Positions 26,351 to 36,061 are shown, counted from the stretch's first letter. The stretch is 61,128 nucleotides of DNA from an uncultured Eubacteriales bacterium (GCA_902790525.1 CADASI010000007.1:1-61128); one strand, 5' to 3'. Notes: generated by a model from the sequence alone, not told the origin. Program-made: numbers and translations.

Positions 26351-28831
26351 TCACACCCGCTGCATCAGCCAGCCCTTGATGTCCGACACGCCGCGGTACT
26401 TCTCGAAGCTGTCGCCGTTGAGCAGCACCAGCGTGGGGGCCTGCTTGACGCCGTACTTCTCGACCAGCGTCTTTTCCTCGTTGGCGTTCACGGCGGCGTA
26501 GGCGATGCCCGCGCGGTCCAACAGCGCCATGGCGGCCTTGCAGTTGGGGCAGGTGGGGGTCTTGAACAGTATCGCGCTGACGTTGTCGGCGCTGGGGGCG
26601 TCCACCGTCACCTCGACGTGCACCTCGACCTGCGGGGCCTCGTCCACGGTCTCGGGCTTCATCAGCACCTGGGCGGGCTCGCAGCAGGGGCGCTCGTTGG
26701 CGGCCTCCAGCGCGGCGTCCATGTTGGTGGGCGCGGGCCTGGGGCCGGAGTGGGTCAGGTTGGAGCGGCCGATGTTGTACACCTTGCGGTCCTTGTACTC
26801 CTGGGCTTTGCCGTCGTTCCAGTTCTGCACCGGGCGGTAGTAGCCGGTGATGCGGCTGTACACCTCGGTCTTCTTGCCGCAGATGGGGCAGGTGAACTGC
26901 TCGCCGCTCAGGTAGCCGTGGTCGCGGCAGACGGAGTAGGTGGGGCTCATGGTGTAGTAGGGCAGCTTGTAGTTCTCGGCGATCTTGCGCACCAGGTTCG
27001 CGGCGGCCTTCCAGTCCGGCAGCTTCTCGCCCAGGAAGGCGTGGAACACGGTGCCGGAGGTGTAGAGGGTCTGCAGATCGTCCTGTATGTCCAGCGCGGA
27101 GAACACGTCCTCGGTGTAGCCCACGGGCAGGTGGGAGGAGTTGGTGTAGTAGGGCGTGCCGTTCATGTTGGCGGTGATGATGTCCGGGAACAGCTCGCGG
27201 TCGTGCTTGGCGAAGCGATAGGTGGTGGACTCCGCCGGGGTCGCCTCCAGGTTGTACAGATCGCCGTACTGCTCCTGATAGTCGGACAGGCGCTCGCGCA
27301 TGTGGTTGAGCACGTTGCGGGTGAAGCGCTGGGTCTCCGGGTGGGTGAGGTCGGCGCGCAGCCACTTGGCATTCAGGCCCACCTCGTTCATGCCGATCAG
27401 GCCGATGGTGGAGAAGTGGTTGTCGAAGTTGCCCAGGTAGCGCTTGGTGTAGGGGTACAGGCCCATCTCCAGCAGGCGGGTGATGACGGTGCGCTTGGTC
27501 TTTAAGCTTCGGGCGGCGATGTCCATCAGGTTGTCCAGACGGCGGTAGAAGTCCTTCTCGTCCCGGGCCAGGTAGGCGATGCGGGGCATGTTGATGGTCA
27601 CCACGCCCACGGAGCCGGTGGATTCGCCGGAGCCGAAGAAGCCGCCGGACTTCTTGCGAAGCTCGCGGAGGTCCAGCCGCAGGCGGCAGCACATCGAGCG
27701 CACGTCGCTGGGCTCCATGTCGGAGTTGATGTAGTTGGAGAAGTAGGGCGTGCCGTACTTCGCGGTCATCTCAAACAGCAGCTTGTTGTTCTCGGTCTCG
27801 GACCAGTCGAAGTCCCGGGTGATGGAGTAGGTGGGGATGGGGTACTGGAACCCGCGGCCGTTGGCGTCGCCCTCGATCATGATCTCGATGAACGCCTTGT
27901 TCACCATGTCCATTTCCTTCTGGCAGTCGCCGTAGGTGAAGTTCTGCTCCTTGCCGCCCACGATGACGGGCAGGTTGCGAAGGTCGGCGGGCACCACCCA
28001 GTCCAGCGTGACGTTGGAGAAGGGCGCCTGCGTGCCCCAGCGGGAGGGGGTGTTCACGCCGTAGATGAAGCTCTGCACGCACTGCTTGACTTCCTTCTGG
28101 CTCAGGTTATCCACGCGCACGAAGGGGGCGAGGTAGGTGTCGAAGGAGCTGAACGCCTGCGCGCCGGCCCACTCGTTCTGCATGATGCCCAGGAAGTTGA
28201 CCATCTGGTTGCACAGCGTGGAAAGATGGCTGGCGGGGGAGGAGGTGATCTTCCCGGGCACGCCGCCCAGGCCCTCCTGGATGAGCTGCTTGAGGCTCCA
28301 GCCCGCGCAGTAGCCGGTGAGCATCGACAGATCGTGCAGGTGGATGGCCGCGCTGCGGTGGGCCTCGGCGATCTCCTCGTCGTAGACCTCGCTCAGCCAG
28401 TAGTTGGCCGTGATCGCGCCGGAGTTGGACAGTATCAGGCCGCCCACGGAATAGGACACCGTGGCGTTTTCCTTGACGCGCCAGGAGTTGATCTGCAGGT
28501 AGTTGTCCACCAGGTCCTTGTAGTTCAGCAGGGTGGAGTTGATGTTGCGCACCTTCTCGCGCTGCTTGCGGTAGAGGATGTAGGCCTTGGACACATCGGC
28601 ATAGCCGGACTCGGACAGCACCTTCTCGACGCTGTCCTGGATCTCCTCGACGGTGATCTTGCCGTCGTGGATCTTGCTGCCGAAGTCCGCCGTCACGTGC
28701 AGCGCCAGAAGCTCAATGACGCTGGGATGGTACTGCTTGCCGATCGCATCGAACGCCTTGGTGATGGCCGCGGTAATCTTGCCGATTGAAAAATCCACCA
28801 GTGCGCCGTCGCGCTTCACGACCTGATACAT
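26351..28831 (-). CDS. nrdD: Anaerobic (class III) ribonucleotide reductase with C-terminal glutaredoxin-like domain
   Basis: The 826-residue protein has an N-terminal ATP-cone (YQVVKRDGALVDFSIGKI), the class III catalytic barrel, a zinc site ending in CPICG, and the glycyl-radical loop RITGYYRPVQNW near residue 685. It reduces ribonucleoside triphosphates without oxygen. Residues 750-826 add a thioredoxin-fold domain with the active site TPTCPNC and APTLVLLNG. This fits the class III branch that uses a redoxin and thioredoxin reductase rather than formate. The upstream nrdG activates it and the downstream trxB could recycle the redoxin. Two NrdR boxes lie in the leader. Confidence 0.93.
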   Translation of the reverse strand: MYQVVKRDGALVDFSIGKITAAITKAFDAIGKQYHPSVIELLALHVTADFGSKIHDGKITVEEIQDSVEKVLSESGYADVSKAYILYRKQREKVRNINSTLLNYKDLVDNYLQINSWRVKENATVSYSVGGLILSNSGAITANYWLSEVYDEEIAEAHRSAAIHLHDLSMLTGYCAGWSLKQLIQEGLGGVPGKITSSPASHLSTLCNQMVNFLGIMQNEWAGAQAFSSFDTYLAPFVRVDNLSQKEVKQCVQSFIYGVNTPSRWGTQAPFSNVTLDWVVPADLRNLPVIVGGKEQNFTYGDCQKEMDMVNKAFIEIMIEGDANGRGFQYPIPTYSITRDFDWSETENNKLLFEMTAKYGTPYFSNYINSDMEPSDVRSMCCRLRLDLRELRKKSGGFFGSGESTGSVGVVTINMPRIAYLARDEKDFYRRLDNLMDIAARSLKTKRTVITRLLEMGLYPYTKRYLGNFDNHFSTIGLIGMNEVGLNAKWLRADLTHPETQRFTRNVLNHMRERLSDYQEQYGDLYNLEATPAESTTYRFAKHDRELFPDIITANMNGTPYYTNSSHLPVGYTEDVFSALDIQDDLQTLYTSGTVFHAFLGEKLPDWKAAANLVRKIAENYKLPYYTMSPTYSVCRDHGYLSGEQFTCPICGKKTEVYSRITGYYRPVQNWNDGKAQEYKDRKVYNIGRSNLTHSGPRPAPTNMDAALEAANERPCCEPAQVLMKPETVDEAPQVEVHVEVTVDAPSADNVSAILFKTPTCPNCKAAMALLDRAGIAYAAVNANEEKTLVEKYGVKQAPTLVLLNGDSFEKYRGVSDIKGWLMQRV

Positions 28832-28939
28832 AAGAAATGATCCCCCTCATATGGTGATAAAATAAATGATATTCACGCGCCGTTTCGGGGATGACCCGAA
28901 CGAAGCATGAATACCATAACACATTATGTAGGGAATGTC

Positions 28940-28987
28940 AATCTATATATTGTGTTTAAGTTTTGAAGAAAACGTCATATATTGTGT
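28940..28987 (-). promoter_or_regulatory. Tandem NrdR boxes before nrdD
   Basis: Read on the minus strand, ACACAATATATAGATT (28955-28940) and ACACAATATATGACGT (28987-28972) both match the first 11 positions of the NrdR consensus ACACWATATATWGTGT. Their starts are 32 bp apart, close to three helical turns, as in known NrdR operators. They lie between nrdG and nrdD. The nrdR gene itself is about 3.7 kb away in this window. Confidence 0.8.
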
Positions 28988-29015
28988 TTCCGTGAAAATA
29001 CGCCCTAATTTTGAC

Positions 29016-29708
29016 TTAATCTATCCCTCGAAGTCTTATTTCTGTCACAAAGGGTTTGGCGATTTCGGCGCACCGTTCGAGCTTTTCCCTTGTGGGCGCG
29101 TGCAGGTTGCCGTAGGGCACCGATTCGCGGTCCGTGAACGCCTGGAGGAAGTAGCGGCGCGCCCCGGCGATCCACGGGCCGATGGCTTCAAAATCCTTTT
29201 CCTCATGAAGCTCATCCACCACGGTGGTGCGGAACTCGTAATCCACGACGCCGGAGAGGAGCAGCGCGACGCTCTCGTTCACGGGGTCGAGGTCGACCCG
29301 CTCAAGCCCGACCGTGCGGGCGTACTTCTCGGGGCTATTCTTGATGTCCATGGCCACGTAGTCCACCAGTTTTCGGTCGATCAGCGCCTTGAGCCGCGCG
29401 GGATGGGCGCCGTTGGTGTCCAGTTTGACGGCGTACCCCAGCGCCTTGATCTTTGAGAGCAACTCCGGCAGGTCTGGACGCAGGCAGGGCTCGCCGCCGG
29501 TGACGGCCACGCCGTCCAGCAGGCAGCGGCGCTTTTCGAGGAACTTAAACAGCTCGCCGTCCTCCATCACAGCGGGGGCGGAGCCGTCCACCAGCTCGAA
29601 GTTGTGGCAGAAGGGGCAGCGGAAGTCGCAGCCGCCCAGGAACACCGTGCAGGCCACCCGGCCCGGGTAGTCCAGAAGCGTCATCTTTTGAAGGCCGTGT
29701 ATCTTCAT
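29016..29708 (-). CDS. nrdG: Anaerobic ribonucleotide reductase activating protein
   Basis: The 230-residue radical-SAM enzyme has the cluster-binding motif CDFRCPFC near residue 27 after GLQKMTLLDYPGRVACTVFLGG, and the GGEPCLRPDL glycine-rich motif. It splits AdoMet to generate the glycyl radical on NrdD. This is the longer activase form common in Clostridia and Thermotogae. It precedes nrdD by 184 bp in the same direction; the NrdR boxes in that space suggest nrdD also has its own promoter. Confidence 0.88.
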   Translation of the reverse strand: MKIHGLQKMTLLDYPGRVACTVFLGGCDFRCPFCHNFELVDGSAPAVMEDGELFKFLEKRRCLLDGVAVTGGEPCLRPDLPELLSKIKALGYAVKLDTNGAHPARLKALIDRKLVDYVAMDIKNSPEKYARTVGLERVDLDPVNESVALLLSGVVDYEFRTTVVDELHEEKDFEAIGPWIAGARRYFLQAFTDRESVPYGNLHAPTREKLERCAEIAKPFVTEIRLRGID

Positions 29709-29720
29709 GGTTCATCCCTC

Positions 29721-30662
29721 TCATACCGCGGCCAGCACGTGCAGGTTGCGGAGCTGGCCGTCCGAAATCGAATCGTTGACGGAATAGGCGTGCTTCTCCA
29801 GGTCGCCGCAGTCGGCCGCGGTCAGGCCCTGTGCGCGAAGCTCCCGTATGACGTCCCCGGCGACACCCTCCATGACCGCCTGCTTTTCCCCGGCGAGGTT
29901 ATCGTCGTTGCCGGTGGTGATCAGGTACTCCAGCACCTCCGCCAGCAGGGACAGCCTTTCGAGCCCCCGCATGGCGCGGAACTGCCACTTGTAGTAGGGC
30001 ATGTAGACGTCGTTGAGCAAAAACACCGCGTGCATGGCGCTCTGCGCAAATTCCACCGCCGCGAGCTGGGCCGCGCCGGTCTCCCCGTGGCGCAGGCAGC
30101 GGGCGTAGTTGTACTGGCCGGACTGGCCCATCAGCAAAAGCCGCCCGGCCAGCTTCTTTTTGCGGACATCCCCGGGATAATGGGACAGGCCCGCGCGGAT
30201 GCGGGTGACCTCGCCGCAGCCGTCGTAGAAGATTTCCCCATTGACGGCCTCCGACAGCGCGTGCTCCGGCAGGCTCAGCCACTGGCCCAGCGTGAGCACG
30301 CCGTCCGGCGCGCCGACCTTGTCCCGATAGTATTCGCCGATACGCACGACGCCGCGGCGCGGCCCGCCGACGGGAGCCATCAGGCCGCGCCGCAGGCCCA
30401 TGAACTCCCGGGGCAGCTTGTCATAGGCGCGCTCCAGCAGGAAGGCGCGGCGGCGGTCCACCACGTCCTCGCCGGGCAGGAAGAGCGTGAAGCCCGGCTC
30501 GAAATCGTGATCGGCGGAGACGTCGTCGTCGTAGCCGTAGCACTCCGAGCCGCCGCCGGTCAGCCCCGCGGCGACCAGCGGCAGAAGGTCCGGAAACTGC
30601 TTCTCAAGCATGGGCCGTCCGTACTGCGCCCAGTAGGCCCTGGCGATCTCAATGCCCTTCAT
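29721..30662 (-). CDS. DUF4037 nucleotidyltransferase-like protein
   Basis: The 313-residue protein begins with a domain that looks like a nucleotidyltransferase: LTGGGSECYGYDDDVSADHD is a GS-type motif with following acidic residues. A DUF4037 region (LGQWLSLPEHALSEAVNGEIFYD) and a helical C-terminus of antitoxin or HEPN character follow. Its substrate is unknown. It overlaps the end of the upstream TPR gene by 14 bp and sits 12 bp before nrdG. Confidence 0.65.
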   Translation of the reverse strand: MKGIEIARAYWAQYGRPMLEKQFPDLLPLVAAGLTGGGSECYGYDDDVSADHDFEPGFTLFLPGEDVVDRRRAFLLERAYDKLPREFMGLRRGLMAPVGGPRRGVVRIGEYYRDKVGAPDGVLTLGQWLSLPEHALSEAVNGEIFYDGCGEVTRIRAGLSHYPGDVRKKKLAGRLLLMGQSGQYNYARCLRHGETGAAQLAAVEFAQSAMHAVFLLNDVYMPYYKWQFRAMRGLERLSLLAEVLEYLITTGNDDNLAGEKQAVMEGVAGDVIRELRAQGLTAADCGDLEKHAYSVNDSISDGQLRNLHVLAAV

Positions 30663-31425
30663 AGATGCGCGTCGACTCCCGTCTCAGGCGTTCCGCGTCG
30701 GCGAAAAAGCCGTAGTATTCAAAGGTGGGGGCGCACTTTTCGCATACGAAGGCGTAGTAGCCGTCGTGGGGGATGCCGTCTGCATCCAGAAGCGCCGACG
30801 CCCGGTCCAGCAGGTCGTAGATGGACGCCTCCCCGGACTCCATGCCGTCCCGGTCCTCGATCAGGTTGGCCATGTTCAGGCAGGTGATGGCCTGCTCCAG
30901 CGCCCCGTGGGGCGCGCGACCCATCTGCTCCATGGCCTTTTCGTACAGCTTTAGCGCCTCGTCCCAGCGCTTCAGCGCCGCGCAGGTCAGCGCCATGTTG
31001 TTGTAAAGCCCGCCCAGCAGACCGGGCTCCGTGGCGGGGCTGGCCTCGTAGGCCGCCCGCGCGCGCTCAAACAGCGCCAGGGCTTCATCGTTGTCTCCGA
31101 AGGCGTTCATGGCCGTGGCGATGTTGACGCAGGTGGTGCCCTCGCTGATGCTGCCGCCCATCTCCAGCGCGTTCAGCAGTTTGAGCGCCGCGTCCGCGCA
31201 GGACATGGCGTTGTCGCGCTCGCCGGTCTTGCGGTAGTGGCCCACCAGCTCGTTCAGCACCATCAGCTCGCCCCGGCGGTCCCGGCCCGCGCGGGCTTCC
31301 TCCAGCCAGTAGCGCAGGTGGCGCTCCGCCCCGGCGTAGTCCCGGCGGGACATGTAATCGTCCATTTTGTCCCGGATGCGCTGCTGCGGCACGGGCCGGA
31401 TCGGGTTCAGCATCTCCATGGACAT
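30649..31425 (-). CDS. Tetratricopeptide-repeat protein
   Basis: The 258-residue soluble protein is built from four to five TPR units (for example NAMSCADAALKLLNALE, NDEALALFERARAAYEA, WDEALKLYEKAMEQ). TPR proteins mediate protein-protein contact. Its overlap with the DUF4037 gene suggests the two act together, but no function can be assigned. The start is preceded by AGGAGGTC. Confidence 0.7.
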   Translation of the reverse strand: MSMEMLNPIRPVPQQRIRDKMDDYMSRRDYAGAERHLRYWLEEARAGRDRRGELMVLNELVGHYRKTGERDNAMSCADAALKLLNALEMGGSISEGTTCVNIATAMNAFGDNDEALALFERARAAYEASPATEPGLLGGLYNNMALTCAALKRWDEALKLYEKAMEQMGRAPHGALEQAITCLNMANLIEDRDGMESGEASIYDLLDRASALLDADGIPHDGYYAFVCEKCAPTFEYYGFFADAERLRRESTRIYEGH

Positions 31426-31524
31426 GACCTCCTGTGCTTTTCAATGGATTATACCATACCTTCCGCCGGATGGAAAGGGGCGGATTGTAAAACCCTCGCC
31501 CGGGATGGGGGACGGGGGAGGGCT

Positions 31525-32520
31525 TCACCTTTCGACGATCTCGATGTCGCCGCTGACGGAATTTGCCTGGATCGTGCACCGCGCGTCGGGCACGTCGGCG
31601 AAGGGCGCTTCGACGTCGCCGCTTCGGGAGGCCGCCCGCACCGCCACGCGGCCGCAATCCTTCGTCAGCGCGACGTTGATGTCGCCGCTGGCAGTGGACA
31701 GCCGTATCTCCGGGGCAATGGCGCGCTTAAGCTCCACGTCGCCGGAGGTGGTCTCGCAGGTCAGCACGGTCTCGACCGCGAGGTCCTTGAGCTCCAGGTC
31801 GCCGGACACGGCGGCGAAGGCCGCGGCGCCGGCCCGCAGGCCGTGGCACTCCGCGTCGCCGGAGGTGGTGCGCACCCGCACGCCGGGCGCGTCCAGCTGC
31901 TTGAGCTGTATGTCGCCGCTGCTGGCCGTGGCTTCAAGACGCCCGCCGCATTTGACGCGCTGAAGCTTAATGTCGCCGGAGGAGGCCGTCAGCACCGCGG
32001 TGTCGGAAACTTCAACGCCGTTCACGCTCAAATCGCCGCCGTAGCTGTCCACGATCAGCTTCTCCGGCACGCAGTCGGACAATATCAGCGACAGCTTCGC
32101 GTCCCGGTGGAAGAGCGCCCGGCGCACCCGGTCCGTCTCGGAGACGGTCAGCACGCCGTCGGCGAGGCTCCAGGTGAAGCGGTCCGTCTCGGAGGCGCGA
32201 AGCTGGGCGCTCATGCCGCCGGTCAGGGGCTGCCGGAAAACCTGCACGTCGGCGTTTTTCATGTGGATGCGCACCTCGCGGATCTCGCCCACGCAGGCGT
32301 GTTCGTCGCCCGCGGCGGGGGCCTGCCCGGCGGGCGCGACGTCCCGAATAAGGTCCTCCGGCGCGCCCAGCGCCTGCACCGCCGTTTCCTCGTCCATGCC
32401 CATGCCGATCCGGTCGTCGATCATCTCCGCAAAATAGGTCCGGAGCCGTTCGCGCTCCGATTCGCTCAGCGCCGTCGTCAGCGCGTCGATCCGCTCCATA
32501 AAATCATGCTTCGCCGTCAT
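31525..32520 (-). CDS. DUF4097-type beta-helix protein with DUF1700-like N-terminus
   Basis: The 331-residue protein starts with a helical DUF1700-like segment (ERIDALTTALSESERERLRTYFAEMI and MDEETAVQALG) and then has a DUF4097 region with repeats of the SGDIxLK type (TSSGDIQLKQLDAP, TTSGDAECHGL, SGDLELKDL), which fold into a right-handed beta-solenoid. Such proteins are common in Firmicutes as envelope-stress or bactofilin-like factors; the role is not established. No membrane segment is evident, which is odd because many relatives have one between the two parts. Confidence 0.65.
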   Translation of the reverse strand: MTAKHDFMERIDALTTALSESERERLRTYFAEMIDDRIGMGMDEETAVQALGAPEDLIRDVAPAGQAPAAGDEHACVGEIREVRIHMKNADVQVFRQPLTGGMSAQLRASETDRFTWSLADGVLTVSETDRVRRALFHRDAKLSLILSDCVPEKLIVDSYGGDLSVNGVEVSDTAVLTASSGDIKLQRVKCGGRLEATASSGDIQLKQLDAPGVRVRTTSGDAECHGLRAGAAAFAAVSGDLELKDLAVETVLTCETTSGDVELKRAIAPEIRLSTASGDINVALTKDCGRVAVRAASRSGDVEAPFADVPDARCTIQANSVSGDIEIVER

Positions 32521-32642
32521 GGGGCATGACCTCCTTTTGGAATATTATAATACAATTATATAGAAAATTGTATCCCGTGTTAAGTATTTTGTCCCCGTTT
32601 CCCAATAAATTAAAGGAATTGTCGAGGAAATTAAAAAAATAC

Positions 32643-32671
32643 TGGACTTTACCGGTGGAATTGTGTATAAT
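32643..32671 (+). promoter_or_regulatory. Promoter of nrdR
   Basis: TGGACT (32643-32648) and TATAAT (32666-32671) are separated by 17 bp, 24 bp before the nrdR start codon. Confidence 0.6.
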
Positions 32672-32694
32672 AGAATAAGCAAGAGGTGGTAAAG

Positions 32695-33183
32695 ATGAAA
32701 TGCGCCTATTGTGGATGCACGCAGAGCCGCGTCGTGGATTCCCGGCAGAGCGAGGACGCCACGACGATCCGCCGCCGCAGAGAGTGCGAGAACTGCGGGC
32801 GTCGGTTTACGACCTACGAGCGCATCGATCTGGTGCCGTTGATGGTTGTCAAGAAGGACCAGACGCGGGAGGCCTTCGATGTTGGCAAGCTGCGCTCCGG
32901 CATCGTGAAGTCCTGCGAAAAGCGCCCGGTCCCGCTTGAGCGGATCGAGGAGATGGTCCGGCAGATTGAGCAGCGGCTCAACAGCCAGGCCGAGAACGAG
33001 GTCACCAGCAAGATGATCGGTGAATTGGTGATGGAGGAGCTCAAAAAGGTGGACGAGGTCGCCTATGTGCGCTTCGCCTCGGTCTATCGCCAGTTCAGGG
33101 ACATCCAATCCTTCCGGGACGAGCTGAACAAGCTGCTGGCCGATTTTGACCCGGGTACAACTGATGGCGACACCGTCAGATAA
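32695..33183 (+). CDS. nrdR: Transcriptional repressor NrdR
   Basis: The 162-residue protein has an N-terminal zinc ribbon ([17 protein letters not shown], then [14 protein letters not shown]) and an ATP-cone ([21 protein letters not shown]), the full NrdR layout. It represses ribonucleotide reductase genes when dATP is high by binding paired NrdR boxes; a pair is present before nrdD in this window. The ATG at 32695 follows AAGAGGTGG. The next genes are a response regulator and kinase in the same direction. Confidence 0.95.
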   Translation: MKCAYCGCTQSRVVDSRQSEDATTIRRRRECENCGRRFTTYERIDLVPLMVVKKDQTREAFDVGKLRSGIVKSCEKRPVPLERIEEMVRQIEQRLNSQAENEVTSKMIGELVMEELKKVDEVAYVRFASVYRQFRDIQSFRDELNKLLADFDPGTTDGDTVR

Positions 33184-33215
33184 CCAAATACTAAATAAGG
33201 AAAGAGGAAACGCAC

Positions 33216-33917
33216 ATGGCAAATGAACTGATTCTGGCCGTCGATGACGAAGCTCATATCCTCGAATTGCTTTCATTCAATCTTGAGGCTTCCGGCTACC
33301 GGGTTGTCACTGCCGCCACGGGCGAAGACGCGCTGGTGGTTTGTGCGCATGAGCGTCCCGCAATGGTTCTGCTGGACATTATGCTGCCCGGCATAGACGG
33401 CATGGAGGTCTGCCGCAGGCTCAAGAGCGCCCCCACGACCGCCGATATCCCGATCATCATGCTGACCGCGAAGGGCGACGAGGTGGACAAGATACTTGGC
33501 CTGGAGCTGGGCGCGGACGACTACATCACCAAGCCCTTCTCCGTGCGCGAGCTGATCGCCCGCGTGAAGGCCCTGCTGCGCCGCGCCGCGCCCCAAAACG
33601 AGGAAGAGGGCATACTGCACGTGGGCGGCCTGACCATCGACGTGGGCAACTACGAGGCCTTCCGCAACGGCGAAAAGCTGAGCCTGACCCTCAAGGAGTT
33701 CGAGCTTCTCAAGCTGCTGGTTCTGAGCCGCGGCAAGGTGCTGACCCGCGACTTCCTGCTGGACCGCATCTGGGGCTATGAGTTCTACGGCGAGACCCGC
33801 ACCGTGGACGTGCACATCCGCCACATCCGCCAGAAGCTGGGGGACGACGCCCACTACATCGAGACCATCCGCGGCGTCGGCTATAAATTCAACGACCGTC
33901 AGGAGAATCGCTTATGA
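33216..33917 (+). CDS. OmpR/PhoP-family response regulator
   Basis: The 233-residue protein has a receiver domain (AVDDEAHILELL, the phosphorylated aspartate in VLLDIMLPG near residue 52, and the lysine in ITKPFSVREL) and a C-terminal winged helix with LTLKEFELLKLL and TRTVDVHIRHIRQKLG. It is followed with a 4-bp overlap by its kinase. It most resembles PhoP/WalR proteins of Firmicutes, which control phosphate or cell-wall genes; the regulon is not visible here. Confidence 0.9.
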   Translation: MANELILAVDDEAHILELLSFNLEASGYRVVTAATGEDALVVCAHERPAMVLLDIMLPGIDGMEVCRRLKSAPTTADIPIIMLTAKGDEVDKILGLELGADDYITKPFSVRELIARVKALLRRAAPQNEEEGILHVGGLTIDVGNYEAFRNGEKLSLTLKEFELLKLLVLSRGKVLTRDFLLDRIWGYEFYGETRTVDVHIRHIRQKLGDDAHYIETIRGVGYKFNDRQENRL

Positions 33918-35674
33918 GATCAAGGGTTGCAGTTATTGTAACCCTGATTGCACTGGCAGCGCTTGCGTTGCTGTTCGGCTACAGCTGTTCGAGGCTCGCG
34001 GACGAGGAGAACCAGGAAAACCGCGCGCGGCTGCGGAATTACTGCACCAGTATCATCAATATCAGCAGCGCGCTCGATATGGACGACCGCGTCGATATCC
34101 TGGAGGACCTGTCCGCGGGTCATCGGATGGTGTTCGGCCTCTTCAATGGCGAAGGCCGGCCGATCTACCTGTCCGAAGGCATGCACGAGCAGATCTATGA
34201 CGACGAATTATCCATCGCGGAGGTCGGCAGGCTGAACCTAGGCCGGCATGCCGTTTCGCATGGAGACGCCCTGCAATTCGCCATCTATCGCTATGAAGAT
34301 GGCGCATTTTTGGTCTATGAGGTGCGCGAGGCGACGGTGGTCACCATACTGGGCAACAACCCCGCCCTGCTGGGCTTCGGGGTGGTGTTCGGCTTCTGCA
34401 TGGTGTGCTTCCTCGTCGTGCTGTTCTACATGCGTCAGCGCGAGAAGTACCTCAACGCCGTCATGCGCGCGCTGGATCGCTTCTCCGAGGGCAATTTCGA
34501 CGCGCGCATCGAGGATTACTCCGGCAGCGATTCGGAAACAGGGGCCTACAACGCAATCATTGCCCGCATTCAGGACCGGGTATTCAAACAGAGAAACCGC
34601 AACAACGTCATCAGCACCGTGATGTCCCAAATGCAAAACGGCATCATCGCGGTGGACGACGATCTGCGGGTGATTTTCGTGACCTCCGTGGCCAAGAAGC
34701 TGCTGGGCATCGTGGGCAACGCGGAGGGACTGCTGATCCACGAGGCGTCCAAGGACGTGCGGCTGGACGAGCTGTTCAAGGAGGCCATGCGGCAGGACGG
34801 CGTGTACACCAACGAGGTCGCCGCCCGCACCGCCGTGGGCCGGGGCCACCGGCCGCTGAGGCTGTACGTGTCCTGCATGCGGCAGGACGGGCGCATCGTC
34901 GGCGCGCTGGCCATCGTGGAGGACATCACGGAGCTTCGCCGCCTGGAGCAGGTGCGCACGGACTTCGCCGCCAACGTCTCCCACGAGTTGAAGACCCCGC
35001 TGACCAGCATCCAGGGCTTTGTGGAGACGCTGGACGCCGGGGCCATCGACAACCCGGAGATGGCGCACAAGTTCTTGCGCATCATCATGATGGAGACCGA
35101 GCGGCTCACAAGGCTCATCAACGACATACTCTCCATCAGCAAGCTGGAGTCCGGCGACACCGAGGTGGCCACCGAGCGCATCCGCCTGGACAAGAAAGCC
35201 CACGACGTGTGCGAGATGCTGTCCATACACGCCGCCGACAAGCAGGTGACCATCAACAACCGCTTGAACGACGAGCCGGTCTACATCATCGGCAATCCCG
35301 ACCGGGTGGAGCAGCTGCTCATCAACCTGACGGAGAACGCCATCAAGTACAACAAGCCCGGCGGATCGGTGACGGTGCAGGTGTTCTCCAACGAAAACGA
35401 GGCCAACGTGACCATCTCCGACACCGGCATCGGCATCGCGGAGGAGCACCTGCCCCGGCTGTTCGAGCGCTTCTACCGCGTGGACAAGGGCCGCTCCCGC
35501 CAGATGGGCGGCACCGGCCTGGGCCTGGCCATCGTGAAGCACATCGTGCGCTCCATGAACGGCGAGATCGAGGTGCAGTCCAAGCTGGGCGAGGGCACCG
35601 AGTTCCTCATCACGCTGCCGCTGGCCCCCAAGGAGCAGCCCGGCAAGGAGACCATATTCAACGGCGAAGCCTGA
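33914..35674 (+). CDS. PhoR-type sensor histidine kinase
   Basis: The 586-residue protein has a first membrane helix at about 5-25, an extracytoplasmic sensor region to about 145, a second helix (LLGFGVVFGFCMVCFLVVLFY), a HAMP-like linker, a PAS domain at about 240-340, the phospho-accepting histidine in NVSHELKTPLTS near residue 359, and an ATPase domain with LTENAIKYNKPGG, ISDTGIGI and GGTGLGLAIV. It phosphorylates the regulator encoded just before it. The PAS-bearing layout matches PhoR/WalK of clostridia. Confidence 0.9.
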   Translation: MRSRVAVIVTLIALAALALLFGYSCSRLADEENQENRARLRNYCTSIINISSALDMDDRVDILEDLSAGHRMVFGLFNGEGRPIYLSEGMHEQIYDDELSIAEVGRLNLGRHAVSHGDALQFAIYRYEDGAFLVYEVREATVVTILGNNPALLGFGVVFGFCMVCFLVVLFYMRQREKYLNAVMRALDRFSEGNFDARIEDYSGSDSETGAYNAIIARIQDRVFKQRNRNNVISTVMSQMQNGIIAVDDDLRVIFVTSVAKKLLGIVGNAEGLLIHEASKDVRLDELFKEAMRQDGVYTNEVAARTAVGRGHRPLRLYVSCMRQDGRIVGALAIVEDITELRRLEQVRTDFAANVSHELKTPLTSIQGFVETLDAGAIDNPEMAHKFLRIIMMETERLTRLINDILSISKLESGDTEVATERIRLDKKAHDVCEMLSIHAADKQVTINNRLNDEPVYIIGNPDRVEQLLINLTENAIKYNKPGGSVTVQVFSNENEANVTISDTGIGIAEEHLPRLFERFYRVDKGRSRQMGGTGLGLAIVKHIVRSMNGEIEVQSKLGEGTEFLITLPLAPKEQPGKETIFNGEA

Positions 35675-35760
35675 AACCAAAGGGACGACCGAGGGGCGGC
35701 ATGCGATGTCCGCCCCCGTTGTTTGGAATGATGCAATGCCCCGCGGGATGACGGGGGATA

Positions 35761-36061
35761 GAGTACAGAGTGCAGAGTACAGAGTGCAGAGTACAGAGTA
35801 CAGAGTGCAGAGTACAGAGTGCAGAGTACAGAGTGGATTTTGCTGCGATGGTTGCAGTTTGCAGAGTATAGAAACGCTCTCGTATTGAGAAAAGACGACC
35901 GTTCAGTCAACGCAAGGGCGATGGGGGCATCGTCCCTACAAATCCTCGACAACCGTAGGGGCGATCCCCTGATCGCCCGGCGGATTGTCCAAAAGGGACA
36001 TACGCTGCTCCGTTCCCGGACACTCCAAATCTGCACTCTGCACTCTGTACTCTCCACTCTG
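35761..36061. repeat. Nested inverted-repeat element with GTACAGAGTGCAGA ends
   Basis: The left end (35761-35834) is a tandem array of GTACAGA and GTGCAGA heptamers. The right end (36030-36061) is the same repeat inverted (TCTGCACTCTGCACTCTGTA). Inside is a palindrome of the GTAGGGGCG family with arms 35916-35939 and 35955-35978. The 405-bp space 35675-36079 has no credible gene; a frame open through it begins within repeats. Confidence 0.75.
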
